The position numbers and the translations under genes were made by a program. The notes below the pieces were generated by a model. The model saw nothing but the letters and a program-made list of their open reading frames with translations. It did no database searches and was not told the DNA's origin. From Thinopyrum elongatum (lineage: Eukaryota; Streptophyta; Magnoliopsida; Poales; Poaceae): a stretch of DNA of 64,000 nucleotides. The stretch spans positions 430,017,108-430,081,107 of the forward strand of contig CM022303.1 in assembly GCA_011799875.1 (NCBI GenBank). Direction: 5' to 3'. Positions 1 through 8,109 of the stretch are shown here, piece after piece (positions within the stretch are counted from its first letter, which is position 1; every line of letters starts with the position of its first letter).

Positions 1-608
1 CAGAATGGGCCAGAAGCTCTCCTCCCCTGCAGCAGTTGCCTTGGGCCTCCTTTTATATGCTGAAAGGGGTCTCCACAGTGGCAAAATGTATATACATTGA
101 GGTGTAAAGTAGCTACAGGGTATCATACCTAACCCCTGACGGATTAGGACAAGCGCATTTAATGCACCGTGAGGTGTCTGTTTAGGTGTCCTCACTTTCT
201 TGGGGATGGAAAAAGGGGCCATCCCATCAGCACCGCTTAAGCTCTCCTCCACTGGCGCGTCGCCACGCATCCAGAGAAGGACCCAGAATGTCAGACACGT
301 TACTGTGCCGAAGCGGTGGCACAGTGGCAGAATCTCGCCAGGCGCTGAACCTTGCCGGGCGCCGAGCCTTGCCGGACGCCAAGCCTTGCCGGGCGCCAAA
401 GGCCATCCCGGCAAGGATCTTGCCGGGGAGGCTGGCCTTCGGATTTCAGCTTTACTCATTTGCTGATCCTCAGATTTCTGACTTGATGATTCCCTCGATA
501 ACTTGAATCGACCTCGAGCTGATCCCGGCAAGCCTTGCCGCGAGGACGGCTACAACTGCCCGTGCACAAGTAAGGGGTACTAACGGCCCAATACTTAGTA
601 CACCGACA
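1..608 (-). mobile_element. Gypsy-type LTR, partial at the window edge
   Basis: The sequence ends TAGTACACCGACA at 608, which reverse-complemented is the LTR start TGTCGGTGTACTA. It matches the solo LTR at 39848-40850: the same CCTCCTTTTATA block (a minus-strand TATAAAAGG), the same GTGCACAAGTA block near the terminus, and a run of CTTGCCGG repeats. The LTR therefore lies on the minus strand and its 3' part is left of the window. No polypurine tract (which would read CCCCCTT) follows 608, so this is a 5' LTR or a solo LTR. ATATA at 609-613 is the likely target duplication. No coding function. Confidence 0.75.
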
Positions 609-944
609 ATATAGGAGGATAAACGCGTGAAAAAATATGTACTATGAAGCGTAGCTGCGGTTCGAAAAGGAGACCTAAAGTGATGACAGGTATAGGTCGC
701 ACGCACCCAGCTAGTGGTACTAGACGTACGATTACTTTTTCCCTCAAAAAAAGAGGTACGAGTACTCAGTACTCCTATTCTATCAACACGAGTCCCATCT
801 GACAATAGCGTCCGTGCTACAGCTAGCTCTTCTCCCTCGTTACTCTCTTCTAATTCTAACTCAGCCGACGCGTGGTGGGCGGGGTGGGGATTTGCCGATG
901 GTCGGTTTGCTCAACTACGGCCTCACCTCACAGTGAAAATGTTA
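609..944. other. Intergenic, nothing recognised
   Basis: About 335 bases between the LTR end and the tandem duplication. I see no coding structure, terminal repeat or RNA gene here. Confidence 0.5.
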
Positions 945-1126
945 CGACTGGAATAAAAGTGCCATACACTAATAAAAAATTAAGGCCATGAGGCGATGCA
1001 GTGCTGGTTACAGGAGGCAAGAAGAAAGATGCATCCATCGACGACGTCCACCTCCTCGACTCAGGGCGCCGGCCCACCGAACAGCGGCTAAGTAGCAGCG
1101 GCTTTCGTGGCCAGGTCGACGTGCTT

Positions 1127-1630
1127 CTAAATAATGGCATCCAAAGATTCCAGCCGCTGGAAGAAGGCCGACGTCTTTCTGTCCTCGCTGGCCTTGTAGT
1201 GGCCTATGTAGACAATTTCCTCGTAGACGTGGATGTGCAGGTCGACGGTTTCTTGCATGGCGAGGCGCTGCACGGCTAGCGCGGCCTCGAGGTGCACATT
1301 CTTCGTCGCGACCTCCAGCACCTACAGGTCCACCAGTGCTTCAAAGAGTTCATCACCTTGGAGGCCGATGAGGGTAGCAGGCAACAAGGAGCCTGGCCGC
1401 GCGGGCTGGAGCAGTACGGCAAGGTCATCCGTGCGCTTCTTGACGGCGATGAACTTGCGGATGGAGCAGACCATCATGTCGTCCATGCGAGACGCGAAGC
1501 CAGCGTCGGCGAGGGCTACGACGCAGGAGGTCGCCAGCACCGTCTGGAAACGCTGCGCGGTGCCGGGCCGCAGGCCGGCGTCTTGGATGATCTGGCACAG
1601 CCAACTGCCGCTCGCGTCCATCGCGTCCAT
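1127..1630 (-). pseudogene. Unrecognised 167-codon gene, copy 1, broken by one stop codon
   Basis: ATG at 1630 and final stop at 1127 give exactly the same 504 bp length as the intact copy at 2627-3130. The reading frame is open except for TAG at 1322-1324, where the other copy has CAG (Gln103). There are no frameshifts, so a single C-to-T change separates it from an intact gene. The predicted protein is soluble, without signal peptide or membrane segment, and alternates helical and charged stretches. I do not recognise the family. It might be expressed as a 102-residue N-terminal fragment, or be a young pseudogene. Confidence 0.7.
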
Positions 1631-1722
1631 AGGTGCTTGTGGCTTCTGGTCACTTGGTCTTGGATTGGAGTGAGCAGTGTTGGGCAGAGACTAGGAGTAG
1701 ATGGATTGGAGTGGTGGGGCAC

Positions 1723-1730
1723 CTTTATAT
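1723..1730 (-). promoter_or_regulatory. TATA box of copy 1
   Basis: The minus strand reads ATATAAAG about 95 bp upstream of the ATG at 1630. It sits in a well conserved stretch shared with copy 2. Confidence 0.55.
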
Positions 1731-1912
1731 GAGAGTCCAAACTCTGTTGCATTCACATCGTGCTGGCTCTATTCAGCTTCTCCAATTAATTCCCTCTGCA
1801 TGCAAAATGAGGATGCATCATTGACCGCTCAACGTCTCGGGAACTACTACCCTCTCCATCCTTGGCATTCAAGCCGTATCAATGTAAATACTGGTCAAGA
1901 AGAGACTGAGAT

Positions 1913-2138
1913 AGTCATTTACTACATTGCGCACCTCGACCGTGTGGGGGTGCGACGCGAACGGCACAGGCATGCTGTACTTGTTCCACTTTCTCATTTT
2001 AAACTTGTGACTTGTAGTAACGCTCAGTTTTGAATATATAAGTTTGGTTGTCGCGCCAATATGTAAAGCACTCCCTCCATGTAGGTTGGGTCGCTGAAGT
2101 CAAAATTAGACACAAAACACGATGATGACGGACCTGTC
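1913..2138. other. Spacer between the duplicated loci
   Basis: AT-rich sequence without a coding frame of note. CTCCCTCCATG at about 2070 resembles a Stowaway terminus, but I could not find a matching partner. Confidence 0.4.
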
Positions 2139-2372
2139 TAACTCTGTCCTGGTTTATTGCTCCCCGTCATAATCTGTGCCAAGTTTTGACCATAAATTTG
2201 ACTAACAAAAGGTTCATGCATGTCACCAAAATTATATCATTGAAAACTATGTTCAAATACAAATCAAATGATATAATTTTTGTTGACATGTACTAACATT
2301 TTGTTAGTTAAATCTTTGGTCAAAATTTAGCACAAATTACAAAAGGGACTAATAAACCAGGACCTAGGTAGT
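2139..2372. mobile_element. MITE (Stowaway/mariner type)
   Basis: The ends are CTCTGTCCTGGTTTATT on the left and, reverse-complemented, CTAGGTCCTGGTTTATT on the right. The interior is a long imperfect palindrome: CATGTCACCAAAATTATATC is mirrored by GATATAATTTTTGTTGACATG around position 2255. This foldback of about 230 bp without coding capacity is typical of Triticeae Stowaway elements. The termini are eroded, so the exact boundaries are approximate. Confidence 0.65.
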
Positions 2373-2626
2373 ACACCAGGTCGAAGAGAGTGATACTACA
2401 TATAATTAACGCCAAATAAGAGCAAGCGATCACACATGTCATTTCCGACTGGAATAAAAATGCCATACACTAATAAAACATTAAGGCCACAAGGCGATGC
2501 AGTGCTGGTTACAGGAGGCAAGAAAAAGATGCATCCATCGACGACGTCCACCTCCTCGACTCAGGGTGCCGACCCACCGAACAGCGGCTAAGTAACAGCA
2601 GCTTTCGTGGCCAGGTCGATGTGCTT

Positions 2627-3130
2627 CTAAACAATGGCGTCCAAAGATTCCAGCCGCTGGAAGAAGGCCAACATATTTCTGTCCTCGCTGCCCTTGTAGT
2701 GACCTATGTACACGATTTCCTCGTAGACGTGGATGTGCAGGTCGACAGTTTCTTGCATGGTGAGGTGCTGCGTGGCGAGCGTGGCCTCGAGGTGCACATT
2801 CTTTGTCGCGACCTTCGGCACCTGCAGGGCCACCAGTGCTTCAAAGAGTTCATCACCTTGGAGGCCGATGAGGGTGGCAGGCAACAAGGAGCCTGGGCGC
2901 GCGGGCTGGAGCAGTACGACAAGGTCGTTTGCGCACTTCTTAACGGCGGTGAACTTGCGGATGGAGTCGACCATCATCTGGCACATGCGAGAGGCGAAGC
3001 CGGCGTCGACGAGGGCTATGACCCTAGCGGTCGCCAGCACCGTCTGGAAACGCTGCGCGGTGCGGGGCCGTAGGCCGGCGTCTTGGATGATCTGGCACAG
3101 CCGATTGCCGCTCGCGTCCATCGACGCCAT
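2627..3130 (-). CDS. Unrecognised 167-residue protein, copy 2, intact
   Basis: An uninterrupted minus-strand frame runs from ATG at 3130 to TAG at 2627, with no intron needed. The composition is that of a soluble, mostly helical protein. The N-terminal half (residues 10-60) holds the segment DAGLRPRTAQRFQTVLATA. The middle (70-100) is leucine-rich with PARPGSLLPATLIGLQGDEL, and the C-terminal half (110-167) contains ETVDLHIHVYEEIVYIGHY. No signal peptide, membrane helix or zinc motif is visible. The tandem partner at 1127-1630 has the same length, and most differences between them look like substitutions, suggesting past selection on the frame. A TATA-like box lies about 95 bp upstream. Function unknown. 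Confidence 0.65.
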   Translation of the reverse strand: MASMDASGNRLCQIIQDAGLRPRTAQRFQTVLATARVIALVDAGFASRMCQMMVDSIRKFTAVKKCANDLVVLLQPARPGSLLPATLIGLQGDELFEALVALQVPKVATKNVHLEATLATQHLTMQETVDLHIHVYEEIVYIGHYKGSEDRNMLAFFQRLESLDAIV

Positions 3131-3221
3131 GGGTGCTTGTGGCTTCTGTTCACTTGGTCTTGGATTGGAGTGGGCAGTGTTGCGCAGAGACTAGGAGTAG
3201 ATGGATTGGAGTGGTAGGGCG

Positions 3222-3229
3222 CCTTTATG
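3222..3229 (-). promoter_or_regulatory. TATA-like box of copy 2
   Basis: The minus strand reads CATAAAGG at the position homologous to the TATA box of copy 1, which reads ATATAAAG. Copy 2 has lost two bases here, so its core promoter is weaker even though its coding frame is intact. Confidence 0.4.
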
Positions 3230-3492
3230 AGAGTCCAAACTGCGTTGCATTCACATCGTGCGGGCTCCATTCTGCTTCTCAAATTACTTACTCCTACCTC
3301 TGCATGCTAATTGAATGCGGAGGCATCATTGACCATTCAACGTTTCGGGAACCGCTACCCTCTGCCTCATTGGCATTCAAGTCGTATCAACGTAAATGCG
3401 TGTCAAAAAGAGACTAGTCAGTAGTAGTATACTCAATATTGTGCACTGCGACAAAGGCGGAGAGGAAAACGAGAGAACTACGTATTTATTTA

Positions 3493-3848
3493 CGGTGTAG
3501 ATTCACTCATTTTTGCTCCGTATGTACTCATTTAGGGTGTAGTCACTTGTTGAAATCTCTAGAAAGGCAAATACTCCCTCCGTTTTTATTTACAATGCAT
3601 ATTAGAGTTGACTGAAGTTAAATTTTCATAAAGTTTGACCAAGTTTATAAAAAATAATATAAACATTTATCATAACAAATATATATGATGTGAAAGTACA
3701 TTCAATAATAAATCTAATTGTATTGATTTGTTATTGCTTATGTTAATATTTTTTTATTAACTTGGTCAAAGTTTATAAAGCTTGACTTTTACCAAAGCTA
3801 ATACGCGGACTAAATAAAAACGGAGGGAGTATTTAGGAATGGAGGGAG
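3493..3848. mobile_element. Stowaway (Thalos-like) remnant interrupted by another MITE
   Basis: 3493-3571 plus 3832-3848 match the reverse complement of the complete element at 21452-21612: GTGTAGATTCACTCATTTTTGCTCCGTATGTA..., then GTTGAAATCTCTAGAAAGGCAAATA, and after the insertion TTTAGGAATGGAGGGAG. The other end is missing, so about two thirds of the element survives. The interruption is the MITE at 3574-3829. Confidence 0.7.
3574..3829. mobile_element. Complete Stowaway MITE with TA target duplication
   Basis: It begins CTCCCTCCGTTTTTATTTA and ends with the exact inverse TAAATAAAAACGGAGGGAG, flanked on both sides by TA. It is 256 bp long, AT-rich, and forms a long foldback (AAGTTTGACCAAGTTTATAAA mirrored by TTGGTCAAAGTTTATAAAG). 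There is no coding capacity. It lies inside the older Stowaway remnant at 3493-3848. Confidence 0.85.
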
Positions 3849-3849
3849 T

Positions 3850-4840
3850 AGTCCCTCCTTTCCGGTTTATAGGGCTATACTATTAAGAGCAAGTACAATA
3901 GTGGGCTTATAGCCTTCTTACATGGCAATTTTGTCTCATGCAAGCGCCTGGCTATATGCTTGCTCCAAGGCTCCGCACCACGCCCCACCCCTACACAAAG
4001 ACTGCCACGCGAGCATTCGCAACTGCCATGTTCGGGTTGCGCTTGGCTCTTCGCCTCTTTGAGAAGACGAACAATGATGTTACTACTTCTACAGTATCGA
4101 ATCAACTGCTGCATGTCCGTCCACCGCGTGCGGGAGGGATTGCTTGTTGCAGTAAGCAAAAGCCTGTCCTTGTCTGCGAGCCACCGCGCGCATGGGCGAG
4201 GGAGAGGGCGTGTAGTAGTAAAATCAAGCTTCTCCTCGTTGTACGAGTTGATGCGACACATCATAGCACTGGCCCCACAAGCTTGCCTCTAAACTTGGCT
4301 AAAAGACCCCCAGTGTACAATATATTTGCTGCAACCTCTAACATTTACCCCACCACAAATTAAAATATACGGAGTATATTCCTGTCTTGACCAGATGAGC
4401 GTGCAAACTACAATCACCACGATGACAGGTAGGGCCAGAAGATTATTTTAATCAATAAAATGCTTTGAGATGGCCTCATAGGATGGAACCGACTCCAATG
4501 ATTTTACGCTTAACCATGGTGTAGTCTGTAGCCATGGTTTCTAAAAAAACCATTTTAAACTTAGAGGCACGGTACACACTATCCTAGACTATGTCACTAT
4601 ACTACCTCCCCTACACATGAAACTGCCACACGAGCGTCCGGGTTGCGCTTGGCTCTTCGCCTCTTCGGGAAGTCGAACAATGATGGTACTACTGCAGTGG
4701 AGTACTACTAGTATGCTTCTGGCCATCTAAAACCGAATGAACTGCTGCATGTCCACCACGTGCGGGAGTGAGAGAATGTAGCGAAAGCTTCTCCTAGTCC
4801 TGTGAGCGACCACGCTCTTGCCCCGGCCCTAAAGTGAGAG
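3850..4840. other. Upstream region of the SINA-like gene with an internal duplication
   Basis: About 1 kb without a coherent gene. Two diverged copies of one segment occur at about 3970-4240 and 4610-4830. Both contain CCGGGTTGCGCTTGGCTCTTCGCCTCTT-type sequence (each with local differences), followed by GAACTGCTGCATGTCC and a GTGCGGGAG stretch. The second copy runs directly into the SINA-like start codon, so the first may be a duplicated promoter and leader. Confidence 0.5.
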
Positions 4841-5765
4841 ATGGTTGTGCACGAGGAGGGCGAGATCATACCGACGGAACAGGACCCGACGATGGAGCTC
4901 TCTATGGTCTCTATGGACATCACCTTGCTCCACTGCGCCTTGTGCCTCGGCCCCTTGAAGCCTCCAGTGTATGAGGTTTGAATACACCTCATCCGTTCAG
5001 CTGATCGAGCAAGGTGCAGGTTTCTTGATTGATGTGCTGTTCGATTGATTTGATGTGCAGTGCAAGGGTGGGCACCTGGCCTGCGTGGACTGCCGCGGTG
5101 AGCGCCCCAGGAACCAGCGGCAGTGCCAGAAGTGCTAGCACGGCGGCGGCTTCGACGTGCGAAACACGGTGATGGACGCCTTCCTCTCCACGGTGAGGGT
5201 GGAGTGCCTGCACGAAGGCTTTGGGCTCTACGTCACTTACCACAAGCTTGCCGATCACCAAAGCGTGTGTCCGCTTGCGCCCTGCAAATGCCCCGTGCCC
5301 GTCTGCGGCTACGAAGGCCCGCCGCCAGCGCTCTTCCACCACATTAGCACCGTGCATCCCATGCCCCTGCACAGGAGCCAGTACGGCAAGGTGCTCCAGC
5401 TGCAAGTGCCAGTGTCGGAGCCACGGCTCTTGCTGCTCGCGGAGGAGGACGGTCGCTCGTTTTTCTTGGTCGGCGGCGTGCTCGACATCGGCGCGCCTAT
5501 CACCATGTCGGTCATCTGCATCAGAGCGGGGGCGTCCCCACTGCCGCACTACGCGGCCAAGCTGTGGGTGAACGGCCCACCGGGGGAGCCCAAAGGCAGG
5601 ACTGACGCCGTCAAGGTGGAAATCAAGGTGACAAGCAGCAAGGATCCCGGCGATGTCGCCGTGCAGGAGCTGACCTTCTTCACAGTTCCGCCCAAGCTGC
5701 TGGCCGGGGCTGGGTTGTCGCGGATGGTGTCCCTCCACATTCAGATTGACAAGCTCACCTCCTAA
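4841..5765 (+). pseudogene. SINA-like (seven-in-absentia) RING/SIAH E3 ubiquitin ligase, one intron, one in-frame stop
   Basis: Exon 1 is 4841-4975 (45 codons), the GT-AG intron is 4976-5060, and exon 2 is 5061-5765. The joined frame gives a SINA-like protein of about 279 codons, near the family's usual length of about 300. The RING cysteines and histidine are spread across the intron: CALC in exon 1, then CKGGHLACVDC and CQKC in exon 2. A SIAH-type zinc region (YVTYHKLADHQSVCPLAPC) and the C-terminal substrate-binding half follow. TAG at 5136-5138 directly after CQKC truncates the product after residue 70. In addition, the cysteine normally following FG in the SIAH finger is leucine here (HEGFGL). 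Family members attach ubiquitin to target proteins in cytosol or nucleus; this copy is probably non-functional. Confidence 0.8.
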
Positions 5766-6783
5766 ATGATTCTACAGTGCCTTCTGTTTATCTTAGTAAT
5801 ATGCTAATATAGGGGTTAGCTCGGTCTACTTTAGCTTAAGAGATGGTGGGTTTTGGTGGCGATGCAACAATTACTTCGACATCAGATCAGCAGTTAAAGT
5901 AATTTCCAAGAGTCGAACGGATATTTTGTGTCTGTTGGATATAAAGATCCTTTGGGTAAGAAGTATAAGCAGCTTATATGCTTGTTTGTTCAGGAAGTGT
6001 TGCATACTTGTGCGAGTTGACGCAACATATCAAAGTAGTACTACTACTAGTAGTACTCACCCGACTGCGCACCAGGCAATAGAAGCTCGTGTCGTGTTGG
6101 TGCCGTGTGCGGCCAGCACATTAACCAAAACCTCGCGCCTCCAGCTTAGCCTCTGCGTTTTAAACTTCTCAATCTCAAGGCCAAGGAGCAAAGGGGACCT
6201 ATGATAGAGCCAATTGGATGGTTGAGAACACTACAATTCGTAGCTACAGATGCGTGTGTGAGAGAAGACGAGTGTGTGCGTGCACCTCTTCTCTTCGTGT
6301 ATAACGTACTAAACTCGGAGTACAAGTGTATGTTGGTGGCATCGACCTAGGGAGCTAGAGATGGTCCGTGCGAGAAGTCCCGAGAGACTAGGTGTGTGCG
6401 TGGGAAAGAGGGAGAGAGATGATATGTATCGATGTAGTGTGTGTGAAAAAAAGACTAGTCTATAGCTCGCCACGAGGCTATTCCTGTCGAACGCCCCAAT
6501 AACCGTAAGATATGTATCCGACGGTGCCAGTTATTGCATGTACACAGCAGTAGAAAAAGAAGTACCATGGCATATTACAAAACTGCTACACCATGGCCGA
6601 GAACACGTGCCCACGTTACGCCATCCGGGAATAGTGCCGCACTTCGAAACTAGAACCGTCAATAAATTTTGACTCGCGTCTCGTCACATTCCAAATTACT
6701 ACCACGCTATATTTAATTGCAAACCTATTCACACCGATCACAACCTAAACGGTTTCCCACTTAGGAGCGTATTAGTACTCGGG
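5766..6783. other. Intergenic, no gene recognised
   Basis: About 1 kb of unique-looking sequence. A short piece at about 6015-6040 (GAGTTGACGCAACATATCA) resembles 4243-4265 upstream of the SINA-like pseudogene, suggesting further local duplication. I see no continuous coding frame. Confidence 0.4.
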
Positions 6784-6790
6784 TATAAAT
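6784..6790 (+). promoter_or_regulatory. TATA box of the decapeptide-repeat gene
   Basis: TATAAAT in the context CGGGTATAAATACTAC, 97 bp before the ATG at 6881. Confidence 0.6.
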
Positions 6791-6880
6791 ACTACTATGC
6801 CAAGATGACTGCACATTCCTCCTCAACTCCTCATCCACAAAAACAAACAAGTCATTCAACATCGTTCCCTTGAGTCTGCC

Positions 6881-7660
6881 ATGGCCAGCGTGAGTTCTAG
6901 GACGAGAGATTACCACCAGGGAGAGGCGAGCATGGAAGCGGAAGCACGAGAGATGTCCCGCCTCGCCGCGAAAGCAGCCGACATGTCCCGCCGCGCGGCA
7001 GTAGCAGCACGGAGGTCCTGCCGCACCGCCGAAGTAGCACAGACGTCCCGCCGCGCCGTCGATGCAGCAGACTGGTCCGGCCACACCGCGGAAGCAGCAG
7101 AGATGTCCCGCCGCACCGCGAATGCAGCAGAGATGTCCTCCCGCGCCGTGACGGCCTGAGAAAATGTCTCGCTGGTAGGCGAGGACTCTTACAGGCGCAT
7201 GCATGCGATCGTCCATAGCCAGATGGATCAGATCTCCGGCTAGGCGAGGTTGCAGGACGACATGAAAGCCTCGTTTGAACAGGCTACCGGCATCATCCAG
7301 CAACTAGGGGAGGTCAATGCGAACCTCCGGGCCGAGCATGACCTGCTGAGGGCGAAGATCACCGGAAGGGCGAAGCAGGCGGAGGAGACCGCTGCCTTGT
7401 TGAAGAGGACGGGCGTCATCATCAAGAAACTTATGGATGAGAATGCCATGCTCCGCATCGAGCGCGAAAGGCTGGTGGAGGAATCCGTGGATGCTGCCAA
7501 GCAGCGTATTAAGGACATGAAACTGATGAAAGAGATCATCGCCGCTCACCGTGAGAAAAAGTCTCCGCGACCTGCAGCGCATCAAGAAAGTAGAGATCAC
7601 CAAGCCAGATCGTTGTGTGCGTCTTCCTTCTTCTTTTTCCCTTGTATATTTCGAGCATAG
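6881..7660 (+). pseudogene. Decapeptide-repeat plus coiled-coil gene with two in-frame stops
   Basis: ATG at 6881 in a good context (GCCATGG), 97 bp downstream of a TATA box. Residues 21-90 are seven tandem copies of a ten-residue unit of the type EAAEMSRRTA. TGA at 7157-7159 and TAG at 7241-7243 interrupt the frame. In the same frame, 7250 onward encodes a strongly helical, charged stretch with heptad-like spacing (NANLRAEHDLLRAKI, then ENAMLRIERERLVEE) typical of a coiled coil. The A-run at 7556-7560 may hide a one-base shift, because the alternative frame after it (SLRDLQRIKKVEI) continues the helix better than the current one. I do not recognise the family. Two stops in one retained frame point to a recent pseudogene; splicing around them is less likely, as no good donor/acceptor pair stands out. 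Confidence 0.55.
6941..7150 (+). repeat. Seven tandem 30 bp units, in frame
   Basis: The period is exactly 30 bp with no indels across seven units; a typical unit is GCAGAGATGTCCCGCCGCAC plus flanking bases. The 10-residue pattern is small-Ala-Ala-x-x-Ser-Arg-Arg-x-Ala. Substitutions occur but the period is never broken. Confidence 0.85.
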
Positions 7661-8109
7661 CCGCATGTGCCTTTTTTAATTATCTTCCTAGATATGTAAG
7701 ACAATTATTATCCACTGTCGTCGTCCTTATAAATTCATCAGTCTTGCTATAAGTCGCAGTAGATGTTATATAGGTCCATCGGATCTTACATCAAGATCCG
7801 TGCAATTTTTTTTTTCAGATTTTCTTTTTTCTCTCTTAAATCTCAGTCGAGTGAGACATAGCCACGCCATTAAACAGGGGCTCGGGCGCCATTAATGGAG
7901 ACCTTGGGAGAGAGGTGGGCGGCAGATGGAGGTCAAAGGGCTCTCCTCCCGATAAGCACGCGCAGGGGTCTGATCGCAGGCCTCCCGTACTCAAATAGCT
8001 ACCCTGCACGACGCCTGCTACCTAATAAAAAAGGGGACGCGTGGCGGTACGTAAAAGGTAAGTAGAACGCCCACGGTTTCAATATTACTTGTGTTTCCGA
8101 TTGTAACGT
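7661..8109. other. Intergenic, no gene recognised
   Basis: It holds the 3' flank of the decapeptide-repeat pseudogene and a T-run at 7805. I saw no CACTA terminus here, although the CACTA end at 25625 needs a 5' partner. Confidence 0.4.

Larger units (their letters stand above)
945..1912. repeat. Tandem segmental duplication, copy 1
   Basis: This runs from CGACTGGAATAAAA to about GTCAAGAAGAGACT and aligns with 2445-3420 over its whole length with scattered substitutions and small indels. It contains the gene, its promoter and about 180 bp upstream, so a whole locus was duplicated in the same orientation. About 530 bp containing a MITE separates the copies. Confidence 0.85.
2445..3420. repeat. 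Tandem segmental duplication, copy 2
   Basis: Homologous to 945-1912 and in the same orientation. It carries the intact copy of the duplicated gene plus its promoter region. Confidence 0.85.

Noticed and set aside
3895..3930. GAGCAAGTACAATAG as the terminus of a Mutator-type MITE
   Set aside because: I found no matching inverted partner or target duplication nearby.
5136..5138. TAG in the SINA-like gene as programmed readthrough
   Set aside because: No readthrough context or conserved downstream signal is visible, and a zinc-binding cysteine is also lost; a pseudogene is simpler.
7661..8109. Possible 5' end of the CACTA whose 3' end is at 25625
   Set aside because: No CACTA terminus, no GGCC subterminal array and no inner GTCATGGA palindromes are present.
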